A DNA stretch of 64,000 nucleotides from Burkholderia sp. WAC0059 (GCF_002870125.1 NZ_PNEO01000004.1:1-64000); one strand, 5' to 3'. Shown: positions 19,196 through 28,224, counted from the stretch's first letter. Numbers and translations: made by a program. Notes: a model not told the origin generated them from the letters alone.

Positions 19196-20527
19196 TCACT
19201 GCGCCGCCGGATCGGCGCTCAGCGCGCGGGCCGCCTCGACGCTCGCCGAGCGGTCGGGCAGCAGGAACGCGACCACGGCGGCAAGGCCGGCCGCCACGGC
19301 CAGCACGATCAGCGCCACGGAGAAGCTGCCCGTCAGGTCCTTGATGATGCCGACCATCCACGGGCCGAGCAGGCCGCCGCATTGCCCGATGGTGTTGATG
19401 AGCGCGATGCCGATGGCGGCCGCGGCACCGGTCAGGAATTCGCCCGTGAGCGTCCAGAACACGGCGAGGCAGCCCCAGATCCCGCTCGCGGCGATGCACA
19501 GCAGGATGAGGCCGACGAGCGGCTGCGAGACGAACGCACAGGCGAAGAGCGCGAGACCGCCGACGGTCATGCACACGGCGATGTGAAGCCGCCGCTCGGC
19601 CACCTTGTCGGAATGGCGCGAGACGAAGTACATCGAGACCGCCGCGCAGCAGAACGGCAGCCCCGAGACGAACCCGACCTGCAGATCGGTCAGCGAGCCC
19701 ATGTTCTTGATGATCTGCGGCAGCCACAGCAGCACGCCGTAGAACGCCGTCAGGAAGCAGACGAACAGCGCCGACAGGCTCCAGACGCGCGGCATCATCG
19801 CGATCTTCAGGAACGGCAGGCTGGCGGTTCTGGTGAGCTTCGCGGTCTCGTCCGCGAGTTCGGCGACGAGCCAGTTGCGCTGCTCGGCGGACATCCAGCT
19901 CGCGCGCTCGGGCCGGTCGGTGAGCCAGAAGAGCGAGAACACGCCGAGCACCACGGCCGGCACGGCTTCGAGCAGCAGCATCCAGCGCCAGCCGGAAATG
20001 CCGTGAGTGCCGGCGAGCGCGTGCATGAGGATGCCCGACACGGGCGAGCCGATCGCCGACGCGATGGCCGTCGCCATGATGACGCCGGCGTTGGCGCGCG
20101 AGCGGTAGCGCACCGGGAACCAGCAGGTCAGGTAGGCGACCACGCCGGGGATGAAACCCGCCTCGGCCACGCCGAGCAGGAAGCGCAACACGTAGAACGA
20201 AGTCTGGGAGTGGACGAACGCGAGCCCCGCCGAAACGAGCCCCCAGGTGATCATGATCCGGGCGATCCAGACGCGGGCGCCCAGCTTGTGCAGCATGATG
20301 TTGCTCGGCACCTCGAAGACGGCGTAGCCGACGAAGAAGATGCCGGCCCCGAGACCGAACACGGAAGCGCTGAATCCGAGCTCATGATTCATGCGCAGCG
20401 CGGCGAACCCGATGTTGACCCGGTCCAGGTAGTTGACGATGAGCATCACGAACAGCAAGGGCACCAATCGTCGGTAGATCCGTCTGATGGCAAGTACTTC
20501 TGTGGTGTTTTCCACGTTGGTCTCCAC
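19196..20527 (-). CDS. MFS permease, anion:cation symporter (ACS) type
   Basis: A 443-residue, 12-helix inner-membrane transporter. The N-terminal NYLDRVNIGFAALRMN motif is characteristic of ACS permeases, which take up organic anions such as tartrate, phthalate, glucarate or galactonate by proton symport. The first cytoplasmic loop region VPSNIMLHKLGARVWIAR also fits. It is followed on the minus strand by the small Cys protein and the PdxA-family dehydrogenase, and preceded by a 2-hydroxyacid dehydrogenase and NIPSNAP. This suggests import of the acid that those enzymes oxidise. The substrate cannot be named from sequence. Confidence 0.88.
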   Translation of the reverse strand: METNVENTTEVLAIRRIYRRLVPLLFVMLIVNYLDRVNIGFAALRMNHELGFSASVFGLGAGIFFVGYAVFEVPSNIMLHKLGARVWIARIMITWGLVSAGLAFVHSQTSFYVLRFLLGVAEAGFIPGVVAYLTCWFPVRYRSRANAGVIMATAIASAIGSPVSGILMHALAGTHGISGWRWMLLLEAVPAVVLGVFSLFWLTDRPERASWMSAEQRNWLVAELADETAKLTRTASLPFLKIAMMPRVWSLSALFVCFLTAFYGVLLWLPQIIKNMGSLTDLQVGFVSGLPFCCAAVSMYFVSRHSDKVAERRLHIAVCMTVGGLALFACAFVSQPLVGLILLCIAASGIWGCLAVFWTLTGEFLTGAAAAIGIALINTIGQCGGLLGPWMVGIIKDLTGSFSVALIVLAVAAGLAAVVAFLLPDRSASVEAARALSADPAAQ

Positions 20528-20619
20528 GGTTGGAAATTGCGCTCAACAAGGCCGTGTCTTTTTTATTGTTGTTCGTCCCGACCGGCGGCCCTCCTCCGGT
20601 CGGGCGTCGCGGCCCTCGC

Positions 20620-21609
20620 TCAACCAGCCGCGGGACGACTCGCGACGACCTGCGGGTTGAGCAGGTTGACCGGATGGCCGGCCTGCCACGCGAGCAACTG
20701 CTCGACGGCGATGCCGAAGTAATGCTCGTAGGTGTCCTTTTCGACGTAGCCGATGTGCGGCGTGGCCAGCACGTTGTCGAAAGCCAGCAGCGGATGGTCG
20801 GCGTGATAGATCGGCTCGCGCTCGTACACGTCGACGGCCGCGAAACCGGGGCGCCCGGCCCGCAGCGCCGCTTCCAGCGCGCCGTCGGCCACCACCTCGC
20901 TGCGGCTCGTGTTCACGAAGAGCGCCGTCGGCTTCATCGCCGTCAGATCCTTCAGCGTGATCATGCCGCGCGTCGCCGGCAACAGCCGCAGGTGACAGCA
21001 GATCACGTCGGCCTCGCCGAAAAACGTCTGCCGGTCGGTCTGCGCTTCGACGCCGTCGGCCTTCGCCGCGGCCACCGAGCTCTCGTGATCGCCGAGCGCG
21101 ACGACCCGCATGCCGAAGGCCCGGCCGTAGCCGGCCACGACGCTGCCGATCTTGCCGTACCCGACGATGCCGAGCGTGCGGCCCTTCAGGCCCACGCCGA
21201 GGTGGCCCTGCCAGAGCCCGGCCTTCAGGCGCGCCGCTTCGAGGTGGACCTTGCGCATCGCCGTCATCACGAGCGCCCAGGTCAGCTCGGCGGCGGCCGT
21301 CGTGGCCGACCCCTCGGCCGAGACCGGAATGCCGCGCGCCGTGCAGGCCGCGAGATCGACGTGATTCGCGGCGCGGCCCGTCTGGCTGATGAACTTGAGT
21401 TTCGGCAGGCGCGCCAGCAGTTCGGCCGTGATCGGGGTGCGTTCGCGCACGAGCAGCAGCGCGTCGGCATCGGCGAAGCGCGCGGCCTGCGCGTCGAGCG
21501 TCGTCACCGTGTCGTGGTGAATCTCGACGTCGAAATGCTTCGCCAGCGCCGGATAGCAATCCAGCGTACGAATGCAGTCCTGATAGTCGTCGGAAATGAC
21601 TACTTTCAT
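20620..21609 (-). CDS. D-2-hydroxyacid dehydrogenase (NAD-binding)
   Basis: A 329-residue member of the D-isomer-specific 2-hydroxyacid dehydrogenases, which reduce 2-oxo acids or oxidise D-2-hydroxy acids with NAD(P). The Rossmann motif GYGKIG (150-155) and the catalytic set R236, E265 and H285 (in ATPHIGYVE) are intact. It resembles the D-3-phosphoglycerate dehydrogenase-like group, but serine synthesis is unlikely given the context. It lies 51 bases downstream of the NIPSNAP gene and upstream of the permease, in one leftward transcription unit. Confidence 0.9.
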   Translation of the reverse strand: MKVVISDDYQDCIRTLDCYPALAKHFDVEIHHDTVTTLDAQAARFADADALLLVRERTPITAELLARLPKLKFISQTGRAANHVDLAACTARGIPVSAEGSATTAAAELTWALVMTAMRKVHLEAARLKAGLWQGHLGVGLKGRTLGIVGYGKIGSVVAGYGRAFGMRVVALGDHESSVAAAKADGVEAQTDRQTFFGEADVICCHLRLLPATRGMITLKDLTAMKPTALFVNTSRSEVVADGALEAALRAGRPGFAAVDVYEREPIYHADHPLLAFDNVLATPHIGYVEKDTYEHYFGIAVEQLLAWQAGHPVNLLNPQVVASRPAAG

Positions 21610-21660
21610 CTCGTCTCCGTTTCGCCTGGTTGACGTTTCATATTTTCAACCAGAGTGGTT

Positions 21661-21978
21661 TCAGATTTTCGACCAGGGTGCCGAAAACAGGAGTTGATTC
21701 TCCTGTAACTGGAGATAGCCGCCTTCGGCCGTCATCTTCCGGTAAGCCGCCCAGTCCGGGTCCGCCTCCATGGCGGCGCGGCGCGTGCGGCGGTCCTCGA
21801 AGTCCTTGTAGCCCCAGAGATGCACGACCTGGTTGAGCGTGCCGACTTCGGAGATGAAATAGCCGAGCGGCTCGCCCACGTGCCGGCGTTGCACCGGCAG
21901 GCCGTATTGTTCGTAGACGGCAAGGTAGGCCTTGAGCTTGCCCGGCACGATCGTGTACCGCCGCAGATCCACCAGCAT
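21661..21978 (-). CDS. NIPSNAP family protein
   Basis: A 105-residue dimeric alpha/beta-barrel (ferredoxin-like) protein. It opens MLVDLRRYTIVPGKLKAYL and has VHLWGYKDFEDRRTRR, the usual NIPSNAP pattern. The family has no settled enzymatic role but occurs often in catabolic operons. It is the first gene of the leftward cluster and is divergent from the LysR regulator, with 96 bases between. Regulation by that LysR protein is likely. Confidence 0.88.
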   Translation of the reverse strand: MLVDLRRYTIVPGKLKAYLAVYEQYGLPVQRRHVGEPLGYFISEVGTLNQVVHLWGYKDFEDRRTRRAAMEADPDWAAYRKMTAEGGYLQLQENQLLFSAPWSKI

Positions 21979-22038
21979 CCTGTTTTCCTCGTGAAATCAA
22001 TCTTCACTGGAGTCTACGGGCCGGCTGCTCCATAATAC

Positions 22039-22060
22039 AATCAATAAAAATGACTTGATT
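22039..22060. promoter_or_regulatory. Inverted repeat, candidate LysR operator
   Basis: AATCAA, ten bases, TTGATT: a perfect inverted repeat in an AT-rich spot between the divergent NIPSNAP and LysR genes. It ends 14 bases before the LysR ATG, so LysR binding there could repress its own gene and activate the divergent cluster, the usual LTTR layout. Confidence 0.55.
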
Positions 22061-22074
22061 CACGAGAAATTTCA

Positions 22075-23172
22075 ATGAATAAACCGGGTGCCTCAAAACG
22101 GCTTTCGATCCGCCACATCCGCTCGTTCGTGGCCGTCGCGAAGCACCGCAGCCTCACGCGGGCGGCGGAGTCGCTGTTCGTCACGCAGTCGGCGCTGAGC
22201 CTGACGATCCAGCACCTCGAGGACGACCTCGGCGTCCTGCTGTTCGACCGCTCGACGCGCCGCCTCGACCTCACCGAGGCCGGCCAGGAATTCCTGCCCT
22301 CGGCGGAGCGGCTTCTTCAGGACTTCGATTCATCGATACGGGAAATGCGCGCGCTCGGCCAGCGCGAGCGCGGCAAGGTCGGCGTCGCGGCCGTGCCGTC
22401 GGTGATGGCGCTCCTGCTGCCCGAGGCCGTCGCCGCCTACATCGACGCGTACCCCAACATCGACATCTACCTGCGCGAGGACAATTCCGAGACCGTGCAG
22501 CAGCGCATCGTGGACGGCGACGTCGACTTCGGCATCTGCTCCCCCTGGGAACCCGATCCGGAGCTGGTGTTCGAACCGCTCTTCGAGGACAGCTTCGGCG
22601 TGGTCTTCGCCCCCCAGCACGCGTTCGCGGCCGGCTCAGGTCCGCTGCACTGGGAAGCGCTCGCGGGGCAACGCATCATCGGGTTCAGCGCCGACCTCGG
22701 CATGCAGCACCAGTTGACCCACACGCCGGAGTTGAGCGAGGAAGTGCGCGAGCCGCGCTACCGGGTGTCGAACACCTCGACGATCGAAACGCTCGTCGCG
22801 CGCGGCGTCGGCGTCTCGGTCATGTCCGCGCTCGCGGCACAGCGCACGCCGCTCGACCGCCTGAGCCTGAGGCTCCTCACGCAGCCGGAGCTGACCCGGA
22901 CCGTCGGCGTCGTGCGCCGGCAGGGCAAATCGCTCTCCCCGGCCGCGCTCACGATGCTGAAATACGTGCGCGCCGCCGTGACGCAACTCACGCGCTTCCC
23001 GGGCGTGCGCGTGCCGGTGGAGTTCTCGGCGAAGGAATGGGATGAGATCGCGCGCGAGTCCGCGAGCGGCACGGACGGCGTGGCCGGCGGCGGGTTCGGA
23101 CCGACGAAGCACCGCGCGGCGCGCAAGGCGGCTGCCGAAACGTCCGCCGCAAGCGGCGAGCACTCCGCCTGA
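22075..23172 (+). CDS. LysR-family transcriptional regulator
   Basis: A 365-residue regulator. The N-terminal winged helix-turn-helix spans about 8-70 (SIRHIRSFVAVAKHRSLTRAAESL...). A periplasmic-binding-like effector domain follows from about 95 to 310. The C-terminus is about 50 residues longer than usual, with a low-complexity Ala/Lys-rich tail of unknown role. It is divergent from the NIPSNAP/dehydrogenase/permease cluster and most likely controls it, with a small acid as inducer. The ATG lies just after the inverted repeat at 22039-22060. Confidence 0.92.
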   Translation: MNKPGASKRLSIRHIRSFVAVAKHRSLTRAAESLFVTQSALSLTIQHLEDDLGVLLFDRSTRRLDLTEAGQEFLPSAERLLQDFDSSIREMRALGQRERGKVGVAAVPSVMALLLPEAVAAYIDAYPNIDIYLREDNSETVQQRIVDGDVDFGICSPWEPDPELVFEPLFEDSFGVVFAPQHAFAAGSGPLHWEALAGQRIIGFSADLGMQHQLTHTPELSEEVREPRYRVSNTSTIETLVARGVGVSVMSALAAQRTPLDRLSLRLLTQPELTRTVGVVRRQGKSLSPAALTMLKYVRAAVTQLTRFPGVRVPVEFSAKEWDEIARESASGTDGVAGGGFGPTKHRAARKAAAETSAASGEHSA

Positions 23173-23375
23173 GCCGCTTCCGGTCCTCCGGCGAGCCAAC
23201 CGCCGGACCGCCTCGCCCTTGAAGTGGCACGGTCAAGTCGAGGCCGTCGCCGTGACCCGCCCGACCGTGAACGTGAAACCTTTGGTCACATCCTTGTGCG
23301 TTGAGAAATCGGGGACGAGCGGCCAATACCCCGGCTGAATCGAAACCGGTCCGGCCGCCCGGCCCGAGGCAAGGC

Positions 23376-23561
23376 CTAGCGGCCGTGCCAGCCGCCGCCG
23401 ACCCCCACGCCCACCGAGACGGCAGGCGCCGCATAGTATCCCGGCCCGTAGCCGTAATAGCCGTAGGCCGGCGCGGGCGCATAGCCGTATCCGTAAGGCG
23501 GAGCCACCACGCAGCCCGCGAGGCCCACGGCCAGAGCCACGCCGACGAGAAGTCTGATCAT
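23376..23561 (-). CDS. Small Tyr/Gly-rich outer-membrane lipoprotein
   Basis: A 61-residue protein with a clear lipoprotein signal: MIRLLVGVALAVGLAGC, lipobox LAGC with the acylated cysteine at 17. The mature part is rich in Tyr, Gly and Pro (APAPAYGYYGYGPGYYAAP). The ATG at 23561 follows GGGAGAGAA. Such small Tyr/Gly lipoproteins are common in Burkholderia and uncharacterised. No partner is evident. Confidence 0.75.
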   Translation of the reverse strand: MIRLLVGVALAVGLAGCVVAPPYGYGYAPAPAYGYYGYGPGYYAAPAVSVGVGVGGGWHGR

Positions 23562-23870
23562 TATTTCTCTCCCGATGAACGGGCGAAGCGGACCGGCTGA
23601 CGGCCGCGGTGCCCAGGTGAAGGCAGTGTAGCGAGCCGGTTGCGGCCGGGGATTTCGGAGCGGCTTACACGTGTTACCAGCCTTAACAGGCCCGGCGCGC
23701 CCGGCGGACGTCACAGGATCGGGGAACGGGCAAACCGGGCAGCCGGCAAGCGCGGCCTGCGCAGCCGGCTGCCGGCCATGTTCCGGCCGTGCGGCGCCGC
23801 TACGGCGCGCCGCCGGAACGGCCCATGCAGCTTTGTATAATCGCGCATTCTCTTCGAGGGTCCCGGCTTC
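23562..23870. other. Divergent intergenic region before the WecA-like gene
   Basis: About 310 bases with no supported gene. It contains a rightward -10 candidate at 23836-23841, and the ribosome-binding sequence of the lipoprotein gene lies at its left end. Confidence 0.5.
23836..23841 (+). promoter_or_regulatory. Candidate -10 box for the WecA-like gene
   Basis: TATAAT lies 30 bases before the ATG at 23871. I see no good -35 hexamer 16-18 bases upstream. Inference from consensus and position. Confidence 0.35.
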
Positions 23871-24968
23871 ATGCTTAGTTTTGCGCTCGGCTTCATCGTC
23901 TCACTGCTCGTTACGCTGCTGATCGTGCGCTACGCGCATCTGCATGAAAAATTCTCGACCGATGCCGATCTCGCCGGCGTGCAGAAATTCCACGCCCGGC
24001 CCGTGCCGCGCATCGGCGGGACCGGCATCGTGATCGGCCTCGTCGTCTCCGCCGCGCAGTTGCACGGCGCTTATCCGGCCGTCTCCGGCGGCATTCTCGG
24101 CCTCGCCGCGTGCGGCGTGCCGGCGTTCGCCTCGGGCCTGACCGAAGACCTCACCAAGCGCGTCTCGCCGCTCGCGCGGCTTCTGTGCACGATGGCCGCC
24201 GCCGCGCTCGCCTGGTTCGCGCTCCACATCGCCGTCACGCGCATCAGCGTGCCGCCGCTCGACTTTCTGCTCTCGTATCCGGCCGTCTCGTTCGCGATCA
24301 CCGTGCTCGCCGTCGCCGCGCTCGCCAACGCGATCAACATCATCGACGGGTTCAACGGCCTCGCCTCGATGGTCGCGTTCATGATGTTCGCCTCGCTCGC
24401 CTACGTCGCGTTCCAGGTGCACGACGCCGTGGTGCTGTCGGCGTCGCTCATCATGATGGGCGCCGTGATGGGCTTCTTCATCTGGAACTTCCCGGCCGGG
24501 CTGATCTTTCTCGGCGACGGCGGCGCGTACTTCATCGGCTTCATGCTCGCCGAGCTCTCGATCGCGCTCGTGATGCGCAATCGCGACGTGTCCGCCTGGT
24601 ATCCCGTGCTGCTCTTCATGTATCCGATCTTCGAGACCTGCTTCTCCATCTACCGGAAGAAGTTCGTCCGCGGCATCTCGCCCGGCATTCCGGACGGCGT
24701 GCACCTGCACATGCTCGTCTACAAGCGCCTCATGCGCTGGGCCGTGGGCGCGCGCACCGCGCGCGAGCTCACGCGGCGCAACTCGCTCACCTCGCCCTAT
24801 CTGTGGCTGCTGTGCCTCATCGCCGTCATTCCGGCCACGCTGTTCTGGCGGCACACGGTCCACCTGTTCTGCTTCGTGGTGGTGTTCGCGATCACCTACG
24901 TCTGGCTCTACGTGAGCATCGTGCGGTTCCGGTCGCCGAAATGGCTGGTCGTGCGCAAGACGCGTTAG
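23871..24968 (+). CDS. Undecaprenyl-phosphate sugar-1-phosphate transferase (WecA/MraY family)
   Basis: A 365-residue polytopic membrane enzyme of glycosyltransferase family 4. It transfers a HexNAc-1-phosphate from UDP-sugar to undecaprenyl phosphate and so primes O-antigen or another glycan. The motifs are NAINIIDGFNGLAS (metal/catalytic Asp), FLGDGGAYFIGF, and the VHLHMLVYKRLMR stretch in the last cytoplasmic loop. The usual early Asp-Asp pair appears as GLTEDLTKR (E-D). It is closer to WecA/WbpL than to MraY. Together with wzm/wzt and rfb it could supply the lipid-linked primer, although it lies about 17 kb from that locus. Confidence 0.88.
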   Translation: MLSFALGFIVSLLVTLLIVRYAHLHEKFSTDADLAGVQKFHARPVPRIGGTGIVIGLVVSAAQLHGAYPAVSGGILGLAACGVPAFASGLTEDLTKRVSPLARLLCTMAAAALAWFALHIAVTRISVPPLDFLLSYPAVSFAITVLAVAALANAINIIDGFNGLASMVAFMMFASLAYVAFQVHDAVVLSASLIMMGAVMGFFIWNFPAGLIFLGDGGAYFIGFMLAELSIALVMRNRDVSAWYPVLLFMYPIFETCFSIYRKKFVRGISPGIPDGVHLHMLVYKRLMRWAVGARTARELTRRNSLTSPYLWLLCLIAVIPATLFWRHTVHLFCFVVVFAITYVWLYVSIVRFRSPKWLVVRKTR

Positions 24969-25332
24969 CCGACGCGCCGAGGAGCAGACCGTAGCCTGAG
25001 CGGTCGACATGACGAAATCGTCGGTGCGCCGGACCTCCTGCCTCAGGGGTTTCAGCCGCCCCGGAAGGCGGCGCAAAGGGCTCCGGGCGCGATGTATTGA
25101 AGCGTCATCGTCGTCGTGCGCCATGAAACATCGGGCCAATCGTTTTGTTTTGCATTCGGCACCGGCGGCGGCTTCCGGCCCGCGCAGCGTCGAGGCATGT
25201 GCCCCCGATAGCCGCGTACAATCCGCACGATCGGTCGACGGCGGCCCGACGGGGCGAACCCGCCGCGCACGGTACGTCCCGCCAGCCCGCTCCGCCCGTT
25301 CGATACGTATTCGTTCTTAAAGGAGAACCTTC

Positions 25333-25467
25333 ATGGCTCGATTCATCGCGTTTGCGCTCGCGTTCGCGGCCGTCGCCCTCGCCGGCTGCAACACCGTTGC
25401 GGGCGCCGGCCAGGACCTTTCGCAGGGCGGCCAGGCCATCACCAACGCAGCCGACAAGGCCAAATAG
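25333..25467 (+). CDS. Entericidin-like small lipoprotein
   Basis: A 44-residue lipoprotein: signal MARFIAFALAFAAVALAGC with lipobox LAGC (C19), then a short mature peptide NTVAGAGQDLSQGGQAITNA with a Lys-ending tail. This is the EcnA/EcnB pattern, small cell-envelope lipoproteins first described as an antidote/toxin pair in Enterobacteria. A strong AGGAG precedes the ATG. Only one copy is seen, so an antidote/toxin function is not implied. Confidence 0.85.
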   Translation: MARFIAFALAFAAVALAGCNTVAGAGQDLSQGGQAITNAADKAK

Positions 25468-25523
25468 CCCGAAATACGTTGCCCACGCCCGGGCCCGCCG
25501 GCATCTGGCGCGAGCAACGCCCC

Positions 25524-25700
25524 TCATCCCGCCAGATGCACCATGCACGCGCGAATGAACGGGATCGCGTTCTCGCCGGCCAGCATGCCGAGCAACCCGA
25601 CGAGCGCGACCGTCGGCGGCGCCGGCGACTTGACGTGCGCGACGCTGTAGAGCAGCCCCACCGCCACGCCCGCCGCCAGGGAAATCAAATAAGCCTTCAT
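25524..25700 (-). CDS. XapX domain membrane protein
   Basis: A 58-residue protein with two hydrophobic helices (MKAYLISLAAGVAVGLLYSV and VALVGLLGMLAG) joined by the characteristic KSPAPPT turn of XapX proteins. The family is of unknown function. It lies 29 bases after the stop of the quinone oxidoreductase gene on the same strand, so the two are probably co-transcribed. The ATG at 25700 follows GGAGAGAACG. Confidence 0.85.
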   Translation of the reverse strand: MKAYLISLAAGVAVGLLYSVAHVKSPAPPTVALVGLLGMLAGENAIPFIRACMVHLAG

Positions 25701-25729
25701 CGTTCTCTCCGTTCCGGTTCGCGGCGCAC

Positions 25730-26698
25730 TTACGCCATGTCGATCACGACGCGGCCGCGCGTACCAGCCGCGACGGCCTCGTACGCCTCCTTCGCACGCG
25801 CGAGCGGAAAACGCTCCGCGATCACGGGCGGAATGTAGAGTCCCGCGTCGAAGCCCTCGGCGAGCGCCGCCAACATCGGCGCCGAATCGGCGACGCCGAG
25901 CTTGGCGCTGTCCGCGCCGAAAAGCTGGGTTTCGTTGTGATAGAAGTCGATCAGGTCGAACTCGACGCGCCGGCGCCCCGTCGCGCTGATCTCGACCACG
26001 CGGCCGCGCCGCTTCGCGAGCGAGAGCGCGACCTCGAAGGCGACGCCGCCGACCGCGTCGTAGACGAGGTCCGCGCCCGCGCCGCCCGTCAGCTCGCGCA
26101 CGCGCGCGGCCGTCTGGTCGTCAAACGGCACGTAGGCGTCGAGCCGTTGCGCGGCCGGCGAGTCCGGATGCGGCTCGTGCCGGTCCACCGCGATCACGCG
26201 CGCGCCGCGCGCCTTCGCGATCTGCGTGACCGCGCCGCCGACGCCGCCCGACGCGCCGATCACCGCGATCGTCTCGCCGGCGGCAATGCGCCCGTAATCG
26301 ACCGTGCCGAGCCACGCCACGACGAAGTTCACGCCGATAGAAGCGGCCTGCTCGTGGCTCAGCGCGGCCGGCTTGCGCGCGAGCGCGGCCACGGGAATCC
26401 CGATGAATTCGGCATGCGTGCCGTCGCGCGTGAAGCCGATGTCGCCGCCCGTGCCCCACACCTCCGCGCCGACCCACTGGTCGGGGCCGTCCACGACCAC
26501 GCCGCTGAAGTCGCGGCCCGGCACGCGCGGCGGCCGCGTGTGATCGAAATGCCCCGACACGTTCTTCACGTCGCTCGGGTTGACCGAGGCGCTCATCACG
26601 CGCACGAGCGCGCTACCGGCGGCGGGTCGGGGCGTGGGCAGATCGACGTATTCGAGTACATCGGGCGTACCGAAAGTCTTGAACTGGACGGCCTTCAT
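25730..26698 (-). CDS. NADPH:quinone reductase / zinc-free MDR alcohol dehydrogenase family
   Basis: A 322-residue medium-chain reductase of the quinone oxidoreductase (QOR) type. The GroES-like N-terminal domain begins MKAVQFKTFGTPDVLEYVDLP. The Rossmann motif GASGGVGGAVTQ lies in the second half, and AVDRHE is the cofactor-specificity region. No structural zinc cysteines are visible. It probably reduces quinones or alpha,beta-unsaturated carbonyls with NADPH. It is in a unit with XapX, and the AraC regulator upstream on the same strand may control it. Confidence 0.88.
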   Translation of the reverse strand: MKAVQFKTFGTPDVLEYVDLPTPRPAAGSALVRVMSASVNPSDVKNVSGHFDHTRPPRVPGRDFSGVVVDGPDQWVGAEVWGTGGDIGFTRDGTHAEFIGIPVAALARKPAALSHEQAASIGVNFVVAWLGTVDYGRIAAGETIAVIGASGGVGGAVTQIAKARGARVIAVDRHEPHPDSPAAQRLDAYVPFDDQTAARVRELTGGAGADLVYDAVGGVAFEVALSLAKRRGRVVEISATGRRRVEFDLIDFYHNETQLFGADSAKLGVADSAPMLAALAEGFDAGLYIPPVIAERFPLARAKEAYEAVAAGTRGRVVIDMA

Positions 26699-26865
26699 GA
26701 TGGGACTCCTTCGTTGAAGTTCGGCGCGGAAATGCGCGACGTCAGGCAGCAGTCTAGATTGCCGGTTGGCGATTGGATGGACAGATACTTTCGAATTCCG
26801 GACAACCGCCGGCGAGCCCCTGAACGGCCCCGGACGCGCCGCGCGGCGCGCCGCTCAGGTCGGCC

Positions 26866-27681
26866 TCAGGCCGGCTCGGGAACCGGCTCGCCGTCCGCGG
26901 CCATCAGCGTGCCGGCCGGGTAGAAGCCCGTCGGCGCGGCGCCCAGCTCGCGCCGGAACATGTCGCTGAAGCTGCTCGGCAGATAGCCGAGCGAACGCGC
27001 GACGCGGCTCACGGGCTGCCCTTCGGCGAGGCGCGAGACGGCGACGGCGAGCTGCACCTGCCGCCGCCACTCCGCGAAGCCGCTGCCGAGCTCGCGCCGG
27101 AACAGGCGCGAGAGGGTGCGCGAACTCGCGCCGACCGACGCGGCGTGCTGCTCGAAGCTGACCTCGAGCGAGGGGTTGACGATCACGGCCTCGCAGAGCA
27201 TCGCGAGCCGCCGGTCGGCCGTGCCCGGCAGCGGAATGCGCTGGACATGGCTGCGCGCGCGCTCGAGCTCCATCACCGTGAGCCGGTAGGCCGTCTGCAG
27301 ATAGGTCTCGTCGAGTTCGGCCTCGCGCTCGGCCAGCGTCGTGATGAGCTCGCGCAGCAGGCCGTTGACCTCGAACACGTCGTGCCGGCGGCTCAGGTGC
27401 CGCACGTAGCGCTCGTGCAGGTAGAGGTTGCGCATCTGCACGGCGCTCATCATGCGAATGGCGTGGACCGTGCCGGGCGGCAGCCAGACAGCGCGCTGCG
27501 GCGGCACGACGAGCGCTTCGCGCCCGGTCTCGACCCACATCACGCCCGAGACCGCGTAAAGCACCTGGGCCCAGTCGTGCGCGTGGGGATCGATCTCCAG
27601 CCCGCGCGGATAGTGCCGCGCGAGCGAACGGCCGCGGTCGGGACCACCGGCGGACAGATCGGGCGGCAGGGCTTTGGGCAT
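26866..27681 (-). CDS. AraC-family regulator with N-terminal cupin domain
   Basis: A 271-residue activator-type protein. The N-terminal part (about 20-90) has the cupin pattern HAHDWAQVLYAVSGVMWVETG, a ligand-sensing domain. The C-terminal part (about 170-255) has two helix-turn-helix motifs (FEQHAASVGASSRTLSRLFR and VSRVARSLGYLPSSFSDMFR). It begins MPKALPPDLSAGGP. It lies 167 bases upstream of the quinone reductase gene and is a likely regulator of it, possibly responding to a quinone-like ligand. This is inference. Confidence 0.88.
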   Translation of the reverse strand: MPKALPPDLSAGGPDRGRSLARHYPRGLEIDPHAHDWAQVLYAVSGVMWVETGREALVVPPQRAVWLPPGTVHAIRMMSAVQMRNLYLHERYVRHLSRRHDVFEVNGLLRELITTLAEREAELDETYLQTAYRLTVMELERARSHVQRIPLPGTADRRLAMLCEAVIVNPSLEVSFEQHAASVGASSRTLSRLFRRELGSGFAEWRRQVQLAVAVSRLAEGQPVSRVARSLGYLPSSFSDMFRRELGAAPTGFYPAGTLMAADGEPVPEPA

Positions 27682-27715
27682 GGCGTCGTGTCGGTGGTGA
27701 GCGCGAACCGGGTCG

Positions 27716-28096
27716 TCAGGCTTCGAAGTCGAGGCCGCCGATCAGTATCTCGGGCTCGCCCTGCGTGCAGGAGGCGAAGTCGACGGACCGCACGCTCTCC
27801 CACGCCCGCAGCTTGCTCACCGTGGCCTCGAGGTAGCGGGCGAAGCGCGCCTCGCCGTCGGGCTCCATCAGCCGGTCGATCTCGTCGCTGTCCCAGGTCA
27901 GCGACAGGTTCAGCGCGAAAGGATAGGGATGCCGATGTCCGTGAGGCTCGCCGGCGATGCGCACCCGCGTGGGGTGACCGCGCCCGGTGCGGGGCAGCAC
28001 CTCGACCCTCACCCCCGGCCCGAACCGGCCGGCCAGATGTTCGGCAATGCGCGGCGCGAATCGCGTCTCGAACTGTCGGAACACGTCGTCGTTCAT
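27716..28096 (-). CDS. Burkholderia-type hypothetical protein (DUF5594-like)
   Basis: A 126-residue soluble protein starting MNDDVFRQFETRFAPRIAEH at the ATG at 28096. A longer frame to 28177 would add an unlikely leader. The conserved-looking core is PYPFALNLSLTWDSDEIDRLM. It resembles what I recall as the DUF5594 family, seen only in Burkholderia relatives, with no known function. It is separated by 34 bases from the AraC gene on the same strand. Confidence 0.6.
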   Translation of the reverse strand: MNDDVFRQFETRFAPRIAEHLAGRFGPGVRVEVLPRTGRGHPTRVRIAGEPHGHRHPYPFALNLSLTWDSDEIDRLMEPDGEARFARYLEATVSKLRAWESVRSVDFASCTQGEPEILIGGLDFEA

Positions 28097-28224
28097 GCGT
28101 GGAAGACCCTGCTCGTGGGAGAAACCGGTGTCCGCGCGACAGGCGACTGCGTGTCGCGAAACACGAGTCGCCAGCATACCGCGTCCCGCGCACCGCCGCC
28201 CAGCATGGAGGATAGGGCGCAGCG

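Noticed and set aside
25333..25467. Entericidin antidote/toxin pair
   Set aside because: Only one small lipoprotein is present; no second partner is seen within 500 bases.
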